A stretch of DNA of 64,000 nucleotides from Oxytricha trifallax (lineage: Eukaryota; Ciliophora; Spirotrichea; Sporadotrichida; Oxytrichidae): assembly GCA_000711775.1 (NCBI GenBank), contig ARYC01000253.1, positions 107,931-171,930 on the forward strand, read 5' to 3'. The position numbers were made by a program, and so were the translations under genes. Numbering within the stretch: position 1 is the first letter of the stretch; each line of letters opens with the position of its first letter. The notes beneath the pieces are model-generated. The model saw only the letters and a program-made list of their open reading frames with translations. It did no database searches and was not told the origin of the DNA. Of this stretch, positions 34,201-43,263 are shown piece by piece.

Positions 34201-36381
34201 GCATACTTGCAACAATAAAAGGTGATTACTTGAAAGAAATTATTCAAGAATCTCATAAGAAAAGGTACAGCATCTCTTCAGAAGATAAGGATAAACAAGG
34301 GATCAAGATATGTGAGAGCTGGCTATCAGACCTGCTGAAGCCCCCTTATATTTCAAGTAAGATTTGTAGCTTAACTCTTTGGAAAAATCTGGAACTGGCA
34401 TCTTCTTGATGAAGGAATAGAGCAAGCTTCACAAAGAGCGAAAGTCGCAGACAAAGTATGAAGTTAGCAAGAGACTTTATTCAAATATCTAGCCTTCAAA
34501 GTCAATGAAATTAGATGCTGGAGCTTGCAGCAAGAGAAGAAACCTAGGCCCAAGCAAGCCTTAAGAGGAATAAAAGAAAGAGAAGCCAGCTCCCTCTAAA
34601 GAATCTTAAATGTGAATTATATATTCATTAAATTAAATACAAAACTTATTGATATACATTCACTCTCCCTTCTTTAGCACACTTTAAAGCTAATTAATTA
34701 TCTACTCTCTTCGCTGAGCCTTTAATAAAGTCTACTGTATCGATAGGTAAGTCATGCATCAAGTGGTAGAGCAGCAATTTCTTGTAATGACCTTTTAATA
34801 TACCCCAGTAGAACTCAATTCCATTAAACTATGGACTGTAAAGTACGTTGAACACTGGCGTTATTCTAAGTTGTTCATAACTCTTCCTTGTTTCTTTAGT
34901 CTTATGAACAGAAAGATTATCAACAAACAGTATAATCTCTTATTCAGGGTACTTCTTCTCAGCTGCTCTAAAAAATTAATATACTGTCTGTCTTAATAGA
35001 GCGAGGATGAATAACATAAGTTTATAAACCAGCATCCTCGCTAATTCCTCCAAGAATTGCCATTGTTTAAACCTTTACTTTCTGGTCATATACTTCAATA
35101 TTACTATGTCTCTTATACCAAGACTTCTAGATGAAAGTGTTGAAGGTAAACACTGCCTCATCAGCATGCATAACTTAATATTATTCTATTAGGCTCTCTG
35201 CATTTAATTATAAATATAATTTAAGTTATTGTTGTAAAATGGCAGAGTGAAATCAATCACTCTATTGATACGATTCACACCTTTGTATGAAATGCCATTA
35301 AGTTTATAAATGTTTGCAACAGACTATGCAGAGATCTTCAACTCAGGGAACTGGCGGTGAAACATAGTAGCTCGTTGGTAGAGAGAGAAGCGAGCCCAAT
35401 ACTTCAAATTTTTATCATTAATAAGATAGTTAATATGCTTCTATAGAAACTTTGAGTTCCTCTAAGGCTTAGAATTCAGCTATTATTGCTTTAGTTATAC
35501 AGCTATAAGTCAGTGGGAGAGAATAGTTGATGGACTTCGCTTTAGGAGCAGTGCAATTGACTTATAATTAAGTACTGGTTTGACATATTCACTGTATAAA
35601 GCACATCCATATCGCAGTTTAAACACTAAATCTATATACTATTCATCATAAATAGACCCCAAAAGCTTGCTATTTTTGTCTCGCATTTGATTAATAACCC
35701 CAACCCCTAACAAATTCCCTACAAATCAAAGCACTTATAAACCTCATTAAGGGGTTTTGGGGTTTTGAGTGTGGAGTGGCATATGAAGAATAAAAATTGG
35801 AGTTTAGCCCTCAAATGTTTTGAAAAAATTACTGCCTAGACGAAATACAAGATTGTAACAAACTTTAAATATAGAAGATTTATTGATTCTTAAATAAGTT
35901 ATTTGAATTTAGTAGGCAAGACTCTACCAAAAAATCTCAAAGGCAAGGTATTAAGGAAGAAAAACATGGAAGGTGAAGAATTAATGACGCTTATATCTAG
36001 AGCCAAAATAGTATTTATACCTCATGTACATGATGCTTCACCTAACATTTTAGCCAGAGCATTAACAGCAAATACAGCTGTTTTAGTAAACAAAGATATT
36101 ATTGGTGGATGGCACTTTTTATAAGTATTGTTATTTTATAGAAATTGATTTAATTATAAAAGCACTTAGTAAATCACCAATCAGGAGGCTTCTTCACGAA
36201 CGAAAATGATGTAATCAAAGAAATGAAAAGCTTAATTTCTAGATGGAAAACAGGGGAACTTAGTCCAAGGTAGTGGTACACTGACTTTTATCAGCAAGTG
36301 CCTAAAAGATTGCAAAGTTTCGTAGAGATGCTTAGATGGGAGAACAAATATCCATTCGATGATAATTACTATATGGATTGA
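25225..36381 (+). CDS. Paralogue E: TRX-like/GT4-like, split by nested TBEs
   Basis: ATG at 25225 gives a signal peptide (MVLKFLSYILLKCATFSQ). The N-terminal domain follows, with DIDLVFLKLPSYYEPFESL and NFGINTLVFFYDSNYY. The thioredoxin-like domain is recognisable by KADYVLLMHSFEEPSCF and by a classical cis-Pro strand, SDVGIPQLVYYKKD, but has only one of the two CxxC cysteines. The GT4-like domain begins near 27280 (YMPLGLMSLMSYPMYDEF, FAGWLHVVKQPS). It is broken after DEDLES by the TBE at 27636-35767 and resumes VEWHMKNKNWSLALK. The GT motif is PHVHDASPNILARAL, so EX7E is DX7R. The last MDS (SGGFFTNENDV, SPRQWYTDF) ends at TGA 36379-36381. IESs with clear pointers: 25293-25362, 25397-25459, 26884-26931. 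It is the most diverged array member. Confidence 0.75.
25293..25362. other. IES, 10-bp pointer CATAGATTTG (paralogue E)
   Basis: CATAGATTTG occurs at 25293-25302 and 25363-25372. Excision joins VDNSDIDL to VFLKLPSYY. Confidence 0.9.
25397..25459. other. IES, pointer TATGA (paralogue E)
   Basis: TATGA occurs at 25397-25401 and 25460-25464. Excision joins KLPSY to YEPFESLSYL, the same site as TTATGA in D. Confidence 0.85.
26884..26931. other. IES, pointer TGGGT (paralogue E)
   Basis: TGGGT occurs at 26884-26888 and 26932-26936. Excision joins HRVDLIG to YRITPFTSYKG. Confidence 0.8.
27754..33217 (-). CDS. TBE 57-kDa-type zinc-finger/kinase ORF (outer), split by nested TBE
   Basis: Reads from 33217 to 32881, is cut in a zinc-finger segment by the nested TBE, then resumes at 28812 and ends at TGA 27754-27756. 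N-terminal part: MRLTFGSNQKCDGCEMN, then a C2H2 finger (FCEQCERDFAH..WYRHMK). C-terminal part: a protein-kinase-like domain with HRDLKPEN, DFNRAQR in place of DFG, GYYPERED, and WDVWALAAIIIECDMPRN. Known TBE elements encode such a zinc-finger/kinase protein of unknown role. One T appears to be missing in the CTTTGATAAG tract (plus 28490 region), which shifts the frame between the middle and the kinase part. The ORF is therefore damaged, or misread at that site, even if the nested TBE is removed. Confidence 0.8.
28894..29954 (+). pseudogene. TBE transposase (inner copy), frameshifted
   Basis: Starts MRDKNSKLLGSIYDEEYIDL and contains a helix-turn-helix-like region (SIALLLKRSPSTVRSH). The DDE-type catalytic core is visible in pieces: FILADEAVFTF (first Asp), ILFVDNLSVHKT (second Asp) and YSPQFNGIEFYWG (Glu), the pattern of the Tc1/mariner/IS630 superfamily to which TBE transposases belong. 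Compared with the outer copy it lacks two bases in TCTTGGTATAAG (about 29460) and one base in the ATGGCAATT.. tract (about 29525), so it cannot be read as one frame. The codons use TAA/TAG as Gln throughout. Confidence 0.85.
29964..30748 (-). CDS. TBE 22-kDa-type ORF (inner copy)
   Basis: A basic, Lys/Arg-rich ORF with pieces such as RVQAQELIQRFRSKEDLHRYL, NLDYVVGLFLPSMEG, NDPEVSLHLPNKKQLSNKLP and RNYFFGILATIKGDY. It ends at TGA 29964-29966. The first codons are out of frame with the body because bases are missing in GATGCAAT(G)AAAAG relative to the outer copy. In TBEs this ORF is known only as a 22-kDa basic protein of unknown function. It is transcribed away from the 57-kDa-type ORF, from a shared central region. 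Confidence 0.75.
30950..31125. promoter_or_regulatory. Repeat-rich divergent control region of the inner TBE
   Basis: Between the divergent 22-kDa and 57-kDa-type ORFs are several copies of a motif like AGTACTTAATTAGGAG, in direct and inverted orientation, joined by GGAGCAGCTCC palindromes. The outer TBE has the mirror image at about 33455-33620. The deleted TBE kept a related block. A promoter or transposase-binding role is inferred. Confidence 0.5.
31362..32762 (+). pseudogene. TBE 57-kDa-type zinc-finger/kinase ORF (inner copy), frameshifted
   Basis: Starts MRLTFGSNKKCDNCEMN. C2H2 fingers are readable as FCEQCE..WYRHMK and YECFECHKQYAHIRDLRKH. The kinase-like part carries HRDLKPEN, DFNRAQR and GYYPERED and ends WLSKINFRPLPHDPK with TGA at 32760-32762. 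Against the outer copy I count three lesions: two extra bases in the GAGAGAGAGA tract near 31590, one missing T in CACTTAAAG near 31980, and one missing G in GACTGAGAG (32470) that creates TGA inside the kinase domain. Length and order match the known TBE 57-kDa protein. Confidence 0.85.
33455..33620. promoter_or_regulatory. Repeat-rich divergent control region of the outer TBE
   Basis: Counterpart of the inner TBE block: repeated CTAATTAAGTAC and AGGAGCTGCTCC-type palindromes between the 57-kDa-type (minus) and 22-kDa-type (plus) ORFs. Confidence 0.5.
33831..34615 (+). pseudogene. TBE 22-kDa-type ORF (outer copy), frameshifted
   Basis: ATG at 33831 opens MESINDAMKRVQAQELIQRV, followed by SKEDLHRYLVQKGNELIVTN. 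One A is missing in GGTACTAAATTTCAT (about 33998) compared with the inner copy, so the frame shifts after LPTMEGT. Further small indels occur downstream (for example near 34135 and 34280). The remainder still matches the inner copy (NKKQLSNKLPERNYF, KGDYLKEIIQESHKK). Confidence 0.75.
34625..35686 (-). CDS. TBE transposase (outer copy)
   Basis: Reads from ATG at 35686 to TGA at 34625-34627. It has the same layout as the inner copy but is better preserved around the first catalytic Asp, where it continues FTFNTFIQKSWYKRHSNIEV and YDQKVKVQTMAILGGISEDA. The later core includes the VDNLSVHKT and FNGIEFYW motifs and ends KGSAKRVDNQLALKCAKEG. A small indel near 34970 (IKTDSIL..) may still break it. 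It is a DDE transposase of the Tc1/mariner-like TBE group; in Oxytricha such transposases act in genome rearrangement (established knowledge). The Asp-Asp-Glu residues are present. Confidence 0.8.
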
Positions 36382-36584
36382 AGATTCAATAGTTTTATTT
36401 TCTAGAATTTTATACAATTTGTTAATTAGAAAAAAACTAAATCTATTAGATGTCATTCAATTATTTAAATTCCTGAATTCGTTCTTAAAATTAAGAAAAT
36501 ATACATAAAATTTATAATTTAAGAATCTTAAAAAATCCTAAAATATTATTATAATTTAAATATCCAAATTACGTGTATTACCAA

Positions 36585-38680
36585 ATGGAATCTTTAGAGC
36601 AAATTAATTCTTACCAATATATGTTAAGAACTAAAAAGGGAATGTTGAGATAAGAGCTCCTCCCATTTCTTGACATAGAGAATATGTAAAATAACAAATT
36701 ATTTATATTAATTAAAAAAGAACGTGAAGAAAATGCTTCATTTAAACAAAGCTACAAATATATTGATTGTGCAACATTACACTGAGAACTTCTTACACTT
36801 AATTATTACAATTAAATTTTTTTAAAAAACTAATATTTTATTTATTTACTTGAAGCTCTTGCTAAGTTTTCATTGGAAAATTCCAATAGAAACTTTAAAC
36901 TAATTCTAAAGTTTAGAGGAATTATAAGATTCTTAATAACTTATGCTTTTGAAAGATTGTCCTTTTACTTACGTAAGATTCAATTAAACCACAAGGAGGT
37001 TTGAATAATATTTAAGATAAATAAATCTTGATTAGAATATAAATACATCTTCTTTATGATTTATTAATACTTAGCATATGCTGGTGGTGATTTTCCTAGT
37101 CGTACTGGGACAATAAAAACCTTTTAGTTGATAAGTAATTTCAGATTATTTATTTTTAAAAATCACTCTCTTTAACGTGACGTCGACGTATATGATTATG
37201 TTTACTGAAATATTCAAGACTTGGTAGTATCAAATTTAAAAAATACTCCTATATAATACTTATCCAACTACTCTGTTTCCTTATGATCGATATGTAAAAC
37301 AAAATGACCTGGCAACACAATACTCAAAGATTTCACTCTGTGGGAGGTGTGGACAAACGCTTTTACCTTTTCCATCGATACATGGAATGTAGTCTTTGTT
37401 ATTTCACTGTGGTAGCTTCAGCACCTTAACCCTCTTTAGGAAAAAATCCTTGCTTAATCCAGCTCCCTATTATATAAAAAAATGAACTCAAGCAGGTGAA
37501 TAAGCTCATGTTGGGAAGTCTTAAGACCCTACTCACTTTGAAGATTCAATAGTTGGCAAATTCTTCCCAGATTTTGGCCTCTTATTTGAAGAATACAGCA
37601 TCTTCTGCCTACTTCCCTCAACAGGGTCTTACTTGATAGAAAGTTCTAATTGGAAAATATTAGGGGATAAGTACCTCACCTAATATTTAACTTTCTAATA
37701 TAGCAACAATCAAATCCTTTAAATACGTTATTTAAATTAATAAGTATATGATAAGATCTAAATATTGCTCTTAATTTATTGGTACTAACACTTTATAAGA
37801 CTTTGACAAATAAAGGAAAGCATTTTAATTGATTGATTTTTTTGCATAAATTACTTAAAAAATTGAATTTATAAATGCTTTACAAATCCAAAAATTGCCC
37901 ATCTGAGGGTACTTTTGGCAAGGATCTTATACATCTTCACTATGACGATAAAGTCCGATGCTGGGTGAAAACTGAAAAAGTTAGACCTGGAATCTACTAA
38001 GTTCTTAAATTAAATTTATTTAAATAAAAGTGAATATCCTGCATGCACTTAAAGCTAAATCAAATCTGAGAGAAGCCGCTAATATCATTATAGATAAAAA
38101 GAAATTTGAAAATTTTTAATATCATTATCGATATAATTCTACCAGACAAGTCCCAATATACTATATTTAAAGAAAAATTTATTAAAAAGAGGACCTTTGA
38201 TTAAATGCCCAGAGATCTAGTATTGTTTAAAATTCTTCTTGAAAATTAATATTGATATCTAATTTTGGATTAATTTTATAGTAATCAAGACATCTCTTGT
38301 TCAAGTTGACTTATCTAAGTAACCATTTGAAGAATACGAAATTAAGATATATTTTGAGAAAAATTCTGGCAATTTTATATATGCATGGTTTTTCGAAGGA
38401 ATGATACTTGAACCTGTACTTGGTTTCCAAAATAATCAGAACACATTAGAGAGAGATTTAACAGTAGTACTAATAAATTTCATCATTTCTAATAATCTAA
38501 TGCTATTCTTTATTTTGCAAATTTATTTTATTTTTAGTAGGATCACTTAATTAAGTAACTGAAGTAAACATTCAATAAATAAACTCAGAGAAAATCAGGT
38601 AGATTATTAATAAGGAGTTTGTAGTAGTCGGCGATGACTTGGATATGGAATTTGAAGTGGAAGACGATTAATGGTACTGA
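36585..38680 (+). CDS. Unknown family copy H1
   Basis: ATG at 36585 starts MESLEQINSYQYMLRTKKGM. The N-terminal segment LRQELLPFLDIENVKKMLHL..KATNILI resembles an F-box-like helix pair, but weakly. Later pieces: SFHWKIPIETLNQF, LLKDCPFTYVRFNQTTRRF, AYAGGDFPSR, GTFGKDLIHLHYDDKVRCWV, EKVRPGIYQV, NIIIDIILPDKSQ, IYAWFFEGMILEPV, ending EFVVVGDDLDMEFEVEDD and TGA at 38678-38680. The middle looks like a beta-rich domain. An IES with a 12-bp pointer (38080-38116) is clear, and an unrelated coding-like segment sits in the IES at about 37150-37700. Two further copies follow in tandem; only H1 lacks internal stops. Function unknown. Confidence 0.7.
37214..37690 (-). other. Coding-like foreign segment inside an H1 IES
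   Basis: This block is richer in GC than the surrounding IES and is absent from the same position in H2. On the minus strand a frame reads SYHSEITKTTFHVSMEKVKA, FVHTSHRVKSLSIVLPGHF, VLHIDHKETEQLDKYYIG, ending FKFDTTKS and TGA at 37214-37216. Upstream pieces (SWIKQGFFPKEG; EGSRQKMLYSSNKRPKSGK) are in other frames. The plus strand also has long open stretches, so strand is not certain. It may be MDSs of another gene nested in the IES. Confidence 0.45.
38080..38116. other. IES, 12-bp pointer TAATATCATTAT (H1)
   Basis: The pointer occurs at 38080-38091 and 38117-38128. Excision of 37 bp joins LREAA to NIIIDIILPDK in frame. It is the longest pointer I found here. Confidence 0.9.
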
Positions 38681-39292
38681 AATCATATATGGAATTTTAT
38701 AATGATATTCTATTTTTTATTCCTTTTAATTTCAAGGAAGCAAAATATATGATTTTATATTTTAAAACTTTTTATTTTCAAAATTTGATTGAATTCTTTT
38801 GAATCATTTTTTTTATTAGATAAGTAAGCATTTTTTAAATTGCTATCTAGTTTTTTATGATAATTAAAATATATGGAGTGGTGTAAATTGTTTATATATT
38901 AAATTTGTCAAATTTCATATTCATATTTACAAGTTTAAATTTTCTTAATATTTATATTAAATGTTACTTTTTTAAAAAAATATAATTTAGGCAATTATAA
39001 TATTCTTTATTCCACAATTCTATAAAGTAGTAACAATTGAAAGACGCAAATTTTTATATGGATTTTAAATAAAAAATGCTTCGGTAACAAGAATAAAATA
39101 TAAAAATGATGATTTTTTATTTCTAATATTTAAAAGTAAAATCATTTAGAATTGTTTTATAATCCTTGAGAACAAATTTATGTTAAATTCTGTTAATATT
39201 TAATTAATTAATTAACTATTATCTTTAAAATCTAGGGCTAAAGTTTTATAGCAATTTAAGATTAGACTTAAATCCAATTATTCACTCAATTA
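38681..39292. other. AT-rich spacer between H1 and H2
   Basis: Very AT-rich; no coding piece or repeat recognised. Confidence 0.6.
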
Positions 39293-41855
39293 ATGGAACC
39301 TTTAGAGCAAATCAATAATTTTTAATATTTATTAAGAACTAAAAAGGCAATGTTGAGATAAGAGCTTTTCCCTTATCTTGATATTGAGAATAATAAATAA
39401 TATATAAATCTATTTTAAACATAAGAACGTGAAGAAAATGCTTCATATAAACAAAGCTGCAAATATTTTAATCGCGGATCATTTTACTATGAACTTCTAA
39501 TACTTAATACAATTAAAAAAATAATATTTTATATACTTTAGGCTATTGTTAAGTTTTCACTGGAAAATTCCAATAGAAACCTTAAACTAATTCTAAAGTT
39601 TAGAGGAGTTATAGGATTCTTAATAACTTATGCGTTTGAAAGATTGTCCTTTTACTTACGTAAGATTCAATTAAACCACAAGGAGGTTCGAGTATTATAT
39701 ACATTTAATTATAAAATATTTTATTTTAAATAAATAATGATTTTACAATATTTGATTATAATTTTTAAATTTAGAAACAATACTTAGCATATGCTGGTGG
39801 TGACTTTCCTACCCGTGGAACAATTAATACCTGAAAATAGATTATTTATATTTCTAAAAATAAAAATTTTTAAATTAATTTCATCAGATATTTTAGGATA
39901 AAACAAAGCAAGTTAAATATATATTAACTATCAAATGACAATACAATTATATATTAATTACTTATTCTATATAATAAAGATTAAAATTGAGATTTATTTA
40001 TTAGTTAGATAAATCAGATATAAATATAAGATAATCTCAATTTTTTTTCTTAAATAATGGTTGCTTATAATTAATATTATAAATCGATAAATTTTAAATA
40101 ATAAATTGTATCGCTCTAAAATGCATATTTTAATCATACATATCCTATCTTATTTTACAATTTTTTATATAACCCTTTAAAACTATAGTTACTTTATAAA
40201 GTGCTTTCTCAGTTTAAAGTTGTGTGCTTAATAAAATTTAAAAATTATTGTTATTTTTTCTTATTTACGCATTTATAAAAAGATAAAAGTAATTTATTCA
40301 GACATGAATAATTTCTTCAATTTATTTATTTTGAAATACTTTTTTTTTAATAAAAATTTAATAAAATAAAAAATTTAACCATTATTTTTCTCTAATAATA
40401 TTTATTATCTGATGTAATCTTGAAGTATCTTGAATAAATTTAAGATTTAAGGCTATAAATATAAGGACACAATCAATTTTTTTCATTACCTAATTAATCA
40501 TAGTACATAAAATTTCTTGTTTGAATAAAAAAATCTAAGAAAATTTAGATAGTAAAAAGGATATCATATAATAGTTTTTAGAAGAAATTATTGGTTATAT
40601 AATAATTTCTTAAGAATTAATTAAAATATTCAAAATATATTTTAAAAGTTTAGAATTCCGTACAGGTATAAAAAATGTCCACCATAGGGCACATTTGGAT
40701 AGGATCTTGTGTATATTTACTGTGTTAGAGAAATACCATGTTGGGTCAAGACTTAAAGAGTAAGACCCGGAATTTACTAAGTAATTATAATTGATTTTTA
40801 TTATTTTAAGTGAGCATCCTACATGCAATATCATACAAATCAAATTTCATAGAAGCCGCTGATCTCATTTTTTAAAGAATAGATAAATAAGATAGTATAA
40901 GATCAATTTAATTAAAATAATAATTCATAATCGACATAATTTTCCCGGACAAATCTGAATATAATGTTTTCAAAGAGAAATTTATAAAAAGGAGAACATT
41001 TGATTAAATGCCAAGGGATATAGTAATCCAATTAATTTTTTATTTTTATTTTAATGATTATATGACTTATTTAATTAATGGATAATTTTTATAGTAGTCA
41101 AGACTCCCCTTGTCCAAGTAAACTTATCCAACCAACCTTTTGATGAATATGAAATTAAGATATACTTTAAGAATGCTATAAGAGATCATGTATATGCTTG
41201 GTTCCTAGAGGGTATGCTTGTCGAACCTATTCATGGTTTACAATAAAATTAGAACTTATTAATGAGAGAATTCAAATTAATATTTCAAACCCCCTTAATC
41301 CTTTCGTAGTTTGATTAAATTTTTGATTATTAAATAGGCTATTAAAACATTACTTTATTAAGACTTAAGGAAAAATTTATGATTTGTATATTTGTAATTT
41401 AAGTTAATATGAAAGCTAGTTTTATGAATATAATATGTCCAATAAAAATATGCTTAGAATTATGAGGTAGCTCTCTTTATTTTAAATCTCTTAGTTGTAA
41501 ATTTAATTGTATAATTTTTTTTATTTTTCATGCTTATATTTTTATATGATTTTAAACTCTATTAAAACCCTAATAAAGTATATTTTATGAAATACTTTTA
41601 ATCAATAAAAACTCAATAAATTAAACTACTTAAAGGGTTTATGAGTTTTAAATCCTTATTTATTCAACTTAATATATCTTTTGAATAAATAAACATCTAT
41701 TTTGAATTTATTTTTATGAGAACCCCTTAACTCAGTAATTGGATCAATATTCCACAAATAAACTGAGAGAAAATAAATCAAATTATAAACAAAAAATTTG
41801 TAGTAGTCTGAGATGATTTGGTTATATAATCTGAAGTAGAAGGTTAGTAGTAAAA
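39293..41855 (+). pseudogene. Unknown family copy H2, with in-frame TGA
   Basis: Same order of pieces as H1: MEPLEQINNFQYLLRTKKAM, VKKMLHINKAANILI, SFHWKIPIETLNQF, LKDCPFTYVRFNQTTRRF, AYAGGDFPTR, GTFGQDLVYIYCVREIPCWV, RVRPGIYQV, IIDIIFPDKSEYNVF and a piece ending EGMLVEPIHG. In the last piece, where H1 reads INSEKIRQIINKEFVVVGDD, H2 has TGA in place of TCA (41764-41766) and TGA in place of GGC (41809-41811), 15 codons apart in one frame. TGA is a stop in this code, so H2 is most likely a pseudogene or a truncated protein. The IES at 39830-40640 is about 800 bp of AT-rich DNA. The IES at 41284-41665 holds a TBE relic. Confidence 0.65.
41284..41665. mobile_element. Decayed short TBE relic inside an H2 IES
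   Basis: The left side (CAAACCCCCTTAATCCTTTC, then GTAGTTTGATTAAATTTTTG) matches the end of the TBE at 62531 after a degraded C4A4 tip. The right side carries the same sequence inverted (AAAGGGTTTATGAGTTTTAA, and CTATTAAAACCCTAATAAAG). No ORF remains. It is an old MITE-sized TBE derivative of the same subfamily as the element at the right edge. Confidence 0.7.
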
Positions 41856-42782
41856 ATGTTGTAATAAAAACCCCTAAACTTATCCAATAATTTGATTAAG
41901 TATTTTATTGATAAGATAAGATAATTAAAGCATTCTTAATAAGGATTTATGAAGTAAATTGAAGCTTATTTACTTGTAATATTAGTGACTACAATCGAAA
42001 TTTAGAGTCAGCTTTTATATAGAACAAATAAGACTTATTATTAAAGATAATTTTAAAGAGACAATCAAATTTATCAGATCTTTAACTTCAAACATGGATG
42101 CTCACTTGACCCTTTTTAATTTTAGTTATCAGTACAATTAAATTTAAGTATTAAATGATAAGTATCTAAAATCTCAATATATGTAACATATAAATTATTA
42201 TAATAAATGTTATCTTTCTCTTAGAGATCAGTGATATTTCAAAACCAATTACCTAATCTTCAATTATCTTCAAAATTAAGAAAAAAATAATTTAAACAAT
42301 AATGGAAAATCTAAAAAAAAATGTCAATCATATTCACAGAATAATTAAATTAATGTTCCATATTTGTAAGACCTAATAATTTACTTACATATAATAAAAA
42401 CATCAATCGATCTACTGAAGGATTTTAAGTTTTGAATGTTGAAAATCATGATATTTATGTTTTTAATATATCTAGTTTATTAGTATAGAGGCAAAATATT
42501 CGATTTATGTTTTTTTAAGTGATTCTAATTTTATACGTTAATTTTTAAAATGAATTTGTAATCTTAATTAATAATATAAATGTAAACTAAGGAAATTTTA
42601 AGATGCTCAATCTTAAATTAATTAAGCTAAGATAATTGTAATTAATTAATTTATGATAATTTAAAAATATGACACTTATATATTATTAAAATAGCATTAT
42701 AAGTTTTAACAAATGTTTTACATATTTGTCTTTTTTCATAAATATTTGTTGTTTGGTATTTATAAATTTATTTAATCATTCT
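41856..42782. other. AT-rich intergenic region
   Basis: Between H2 and the coding-like block at 42783. Nothing recognised. Confidence 0.6.
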
Positions 42783-43115
42783 TTTGCATGCTGGTTAAAA
42801 AATTCCTTGCCAAGTTTCTAGATTACTTTCAATTTGACTCACTTCAGCAGCTTCAATATACATGGTTAAATTATGTTTAGATCTAGCCAAATTCTATATG
42901 ACTTTCGAACATTATTCTTTTTTGGCACTTTAATAAGGTCTTATCCAGACATTCTGGTTCAGGAAGCTACTTTTGGCACCCTAGGAATCTTTTTAGATTT
43001 AGCGCTAATTCTATATGGATTTTTATCATCCTGATTTTATGTCTTTGTGGATTTGGGAAGTAGACTGCTTTGTACTGGAAGAAGTAAAATTTTCATTCGG
43101 CATGGAAGTCGATGA
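42783..43115 (-). other. Coding-like segment of unknown identity
   Basis: A block of higher GC in an AT-rich spacer. The minus strand reads FQYKAVYFPNPQRHKIRM, IKIHIELALNLKRFLGCQKQ, LPEPECLDKTLLKCQKRIMF and ESHIEFGQIQTQ, with an internal repeat of the HIE..L and CQK elements visible as DNA repeats near 42886 and 42998. A second frame gives MYIEAAEVSQIESNLETWQG. No start or stop was fixed and the plus strand is also partly open. It could be one or two MDSs of a separate gene or an H3 relic. Confidence 0.4.
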
Positions 43116-43263
43116 ATAATAATTTTATAAAATTGTATTAAAACATTTATAGTAAAATATTTATTTAAATGAAACTTTAAACATTAATATTCTATTAAGA
43201 AAGTAATTTTATTCTAGAAGTATGTCTAGCTTAGTTTATAATAATCATTTTCATTTAAAAATA

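Larger units (their letters stand above)
27636..35767. mobile_element. TBE transposon (outer), hosting a nested TBE
   Basis: It begins CAAAACCCCAAAACCCCTT and ends with the reverse complement. The flanking duplication AGT is at 27633-27635 and 35768-35770. Subtracting the nested element leaves about 4.06 kb, the known size class of Oxytricha TBEs. Gene order from the left: 57-kDa-type zinc-finger/kinase ORF (minus, split), 22-kDa-type ORF (plus), transposase (minus). It lies within a codon-level junction of paralogue E (GAG AGT | GTG GAG), so excision keeping one AGT restores the host frame. Confidence 0.95.

Noticed and set aside
39987-40040. Small hairpin AAATTGAGATT / AATCTCAATTT in an H2 IES
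   Set aside because: The arms are only about 11 bp in low-complexity AT-rich DNA, which is expected by chance.
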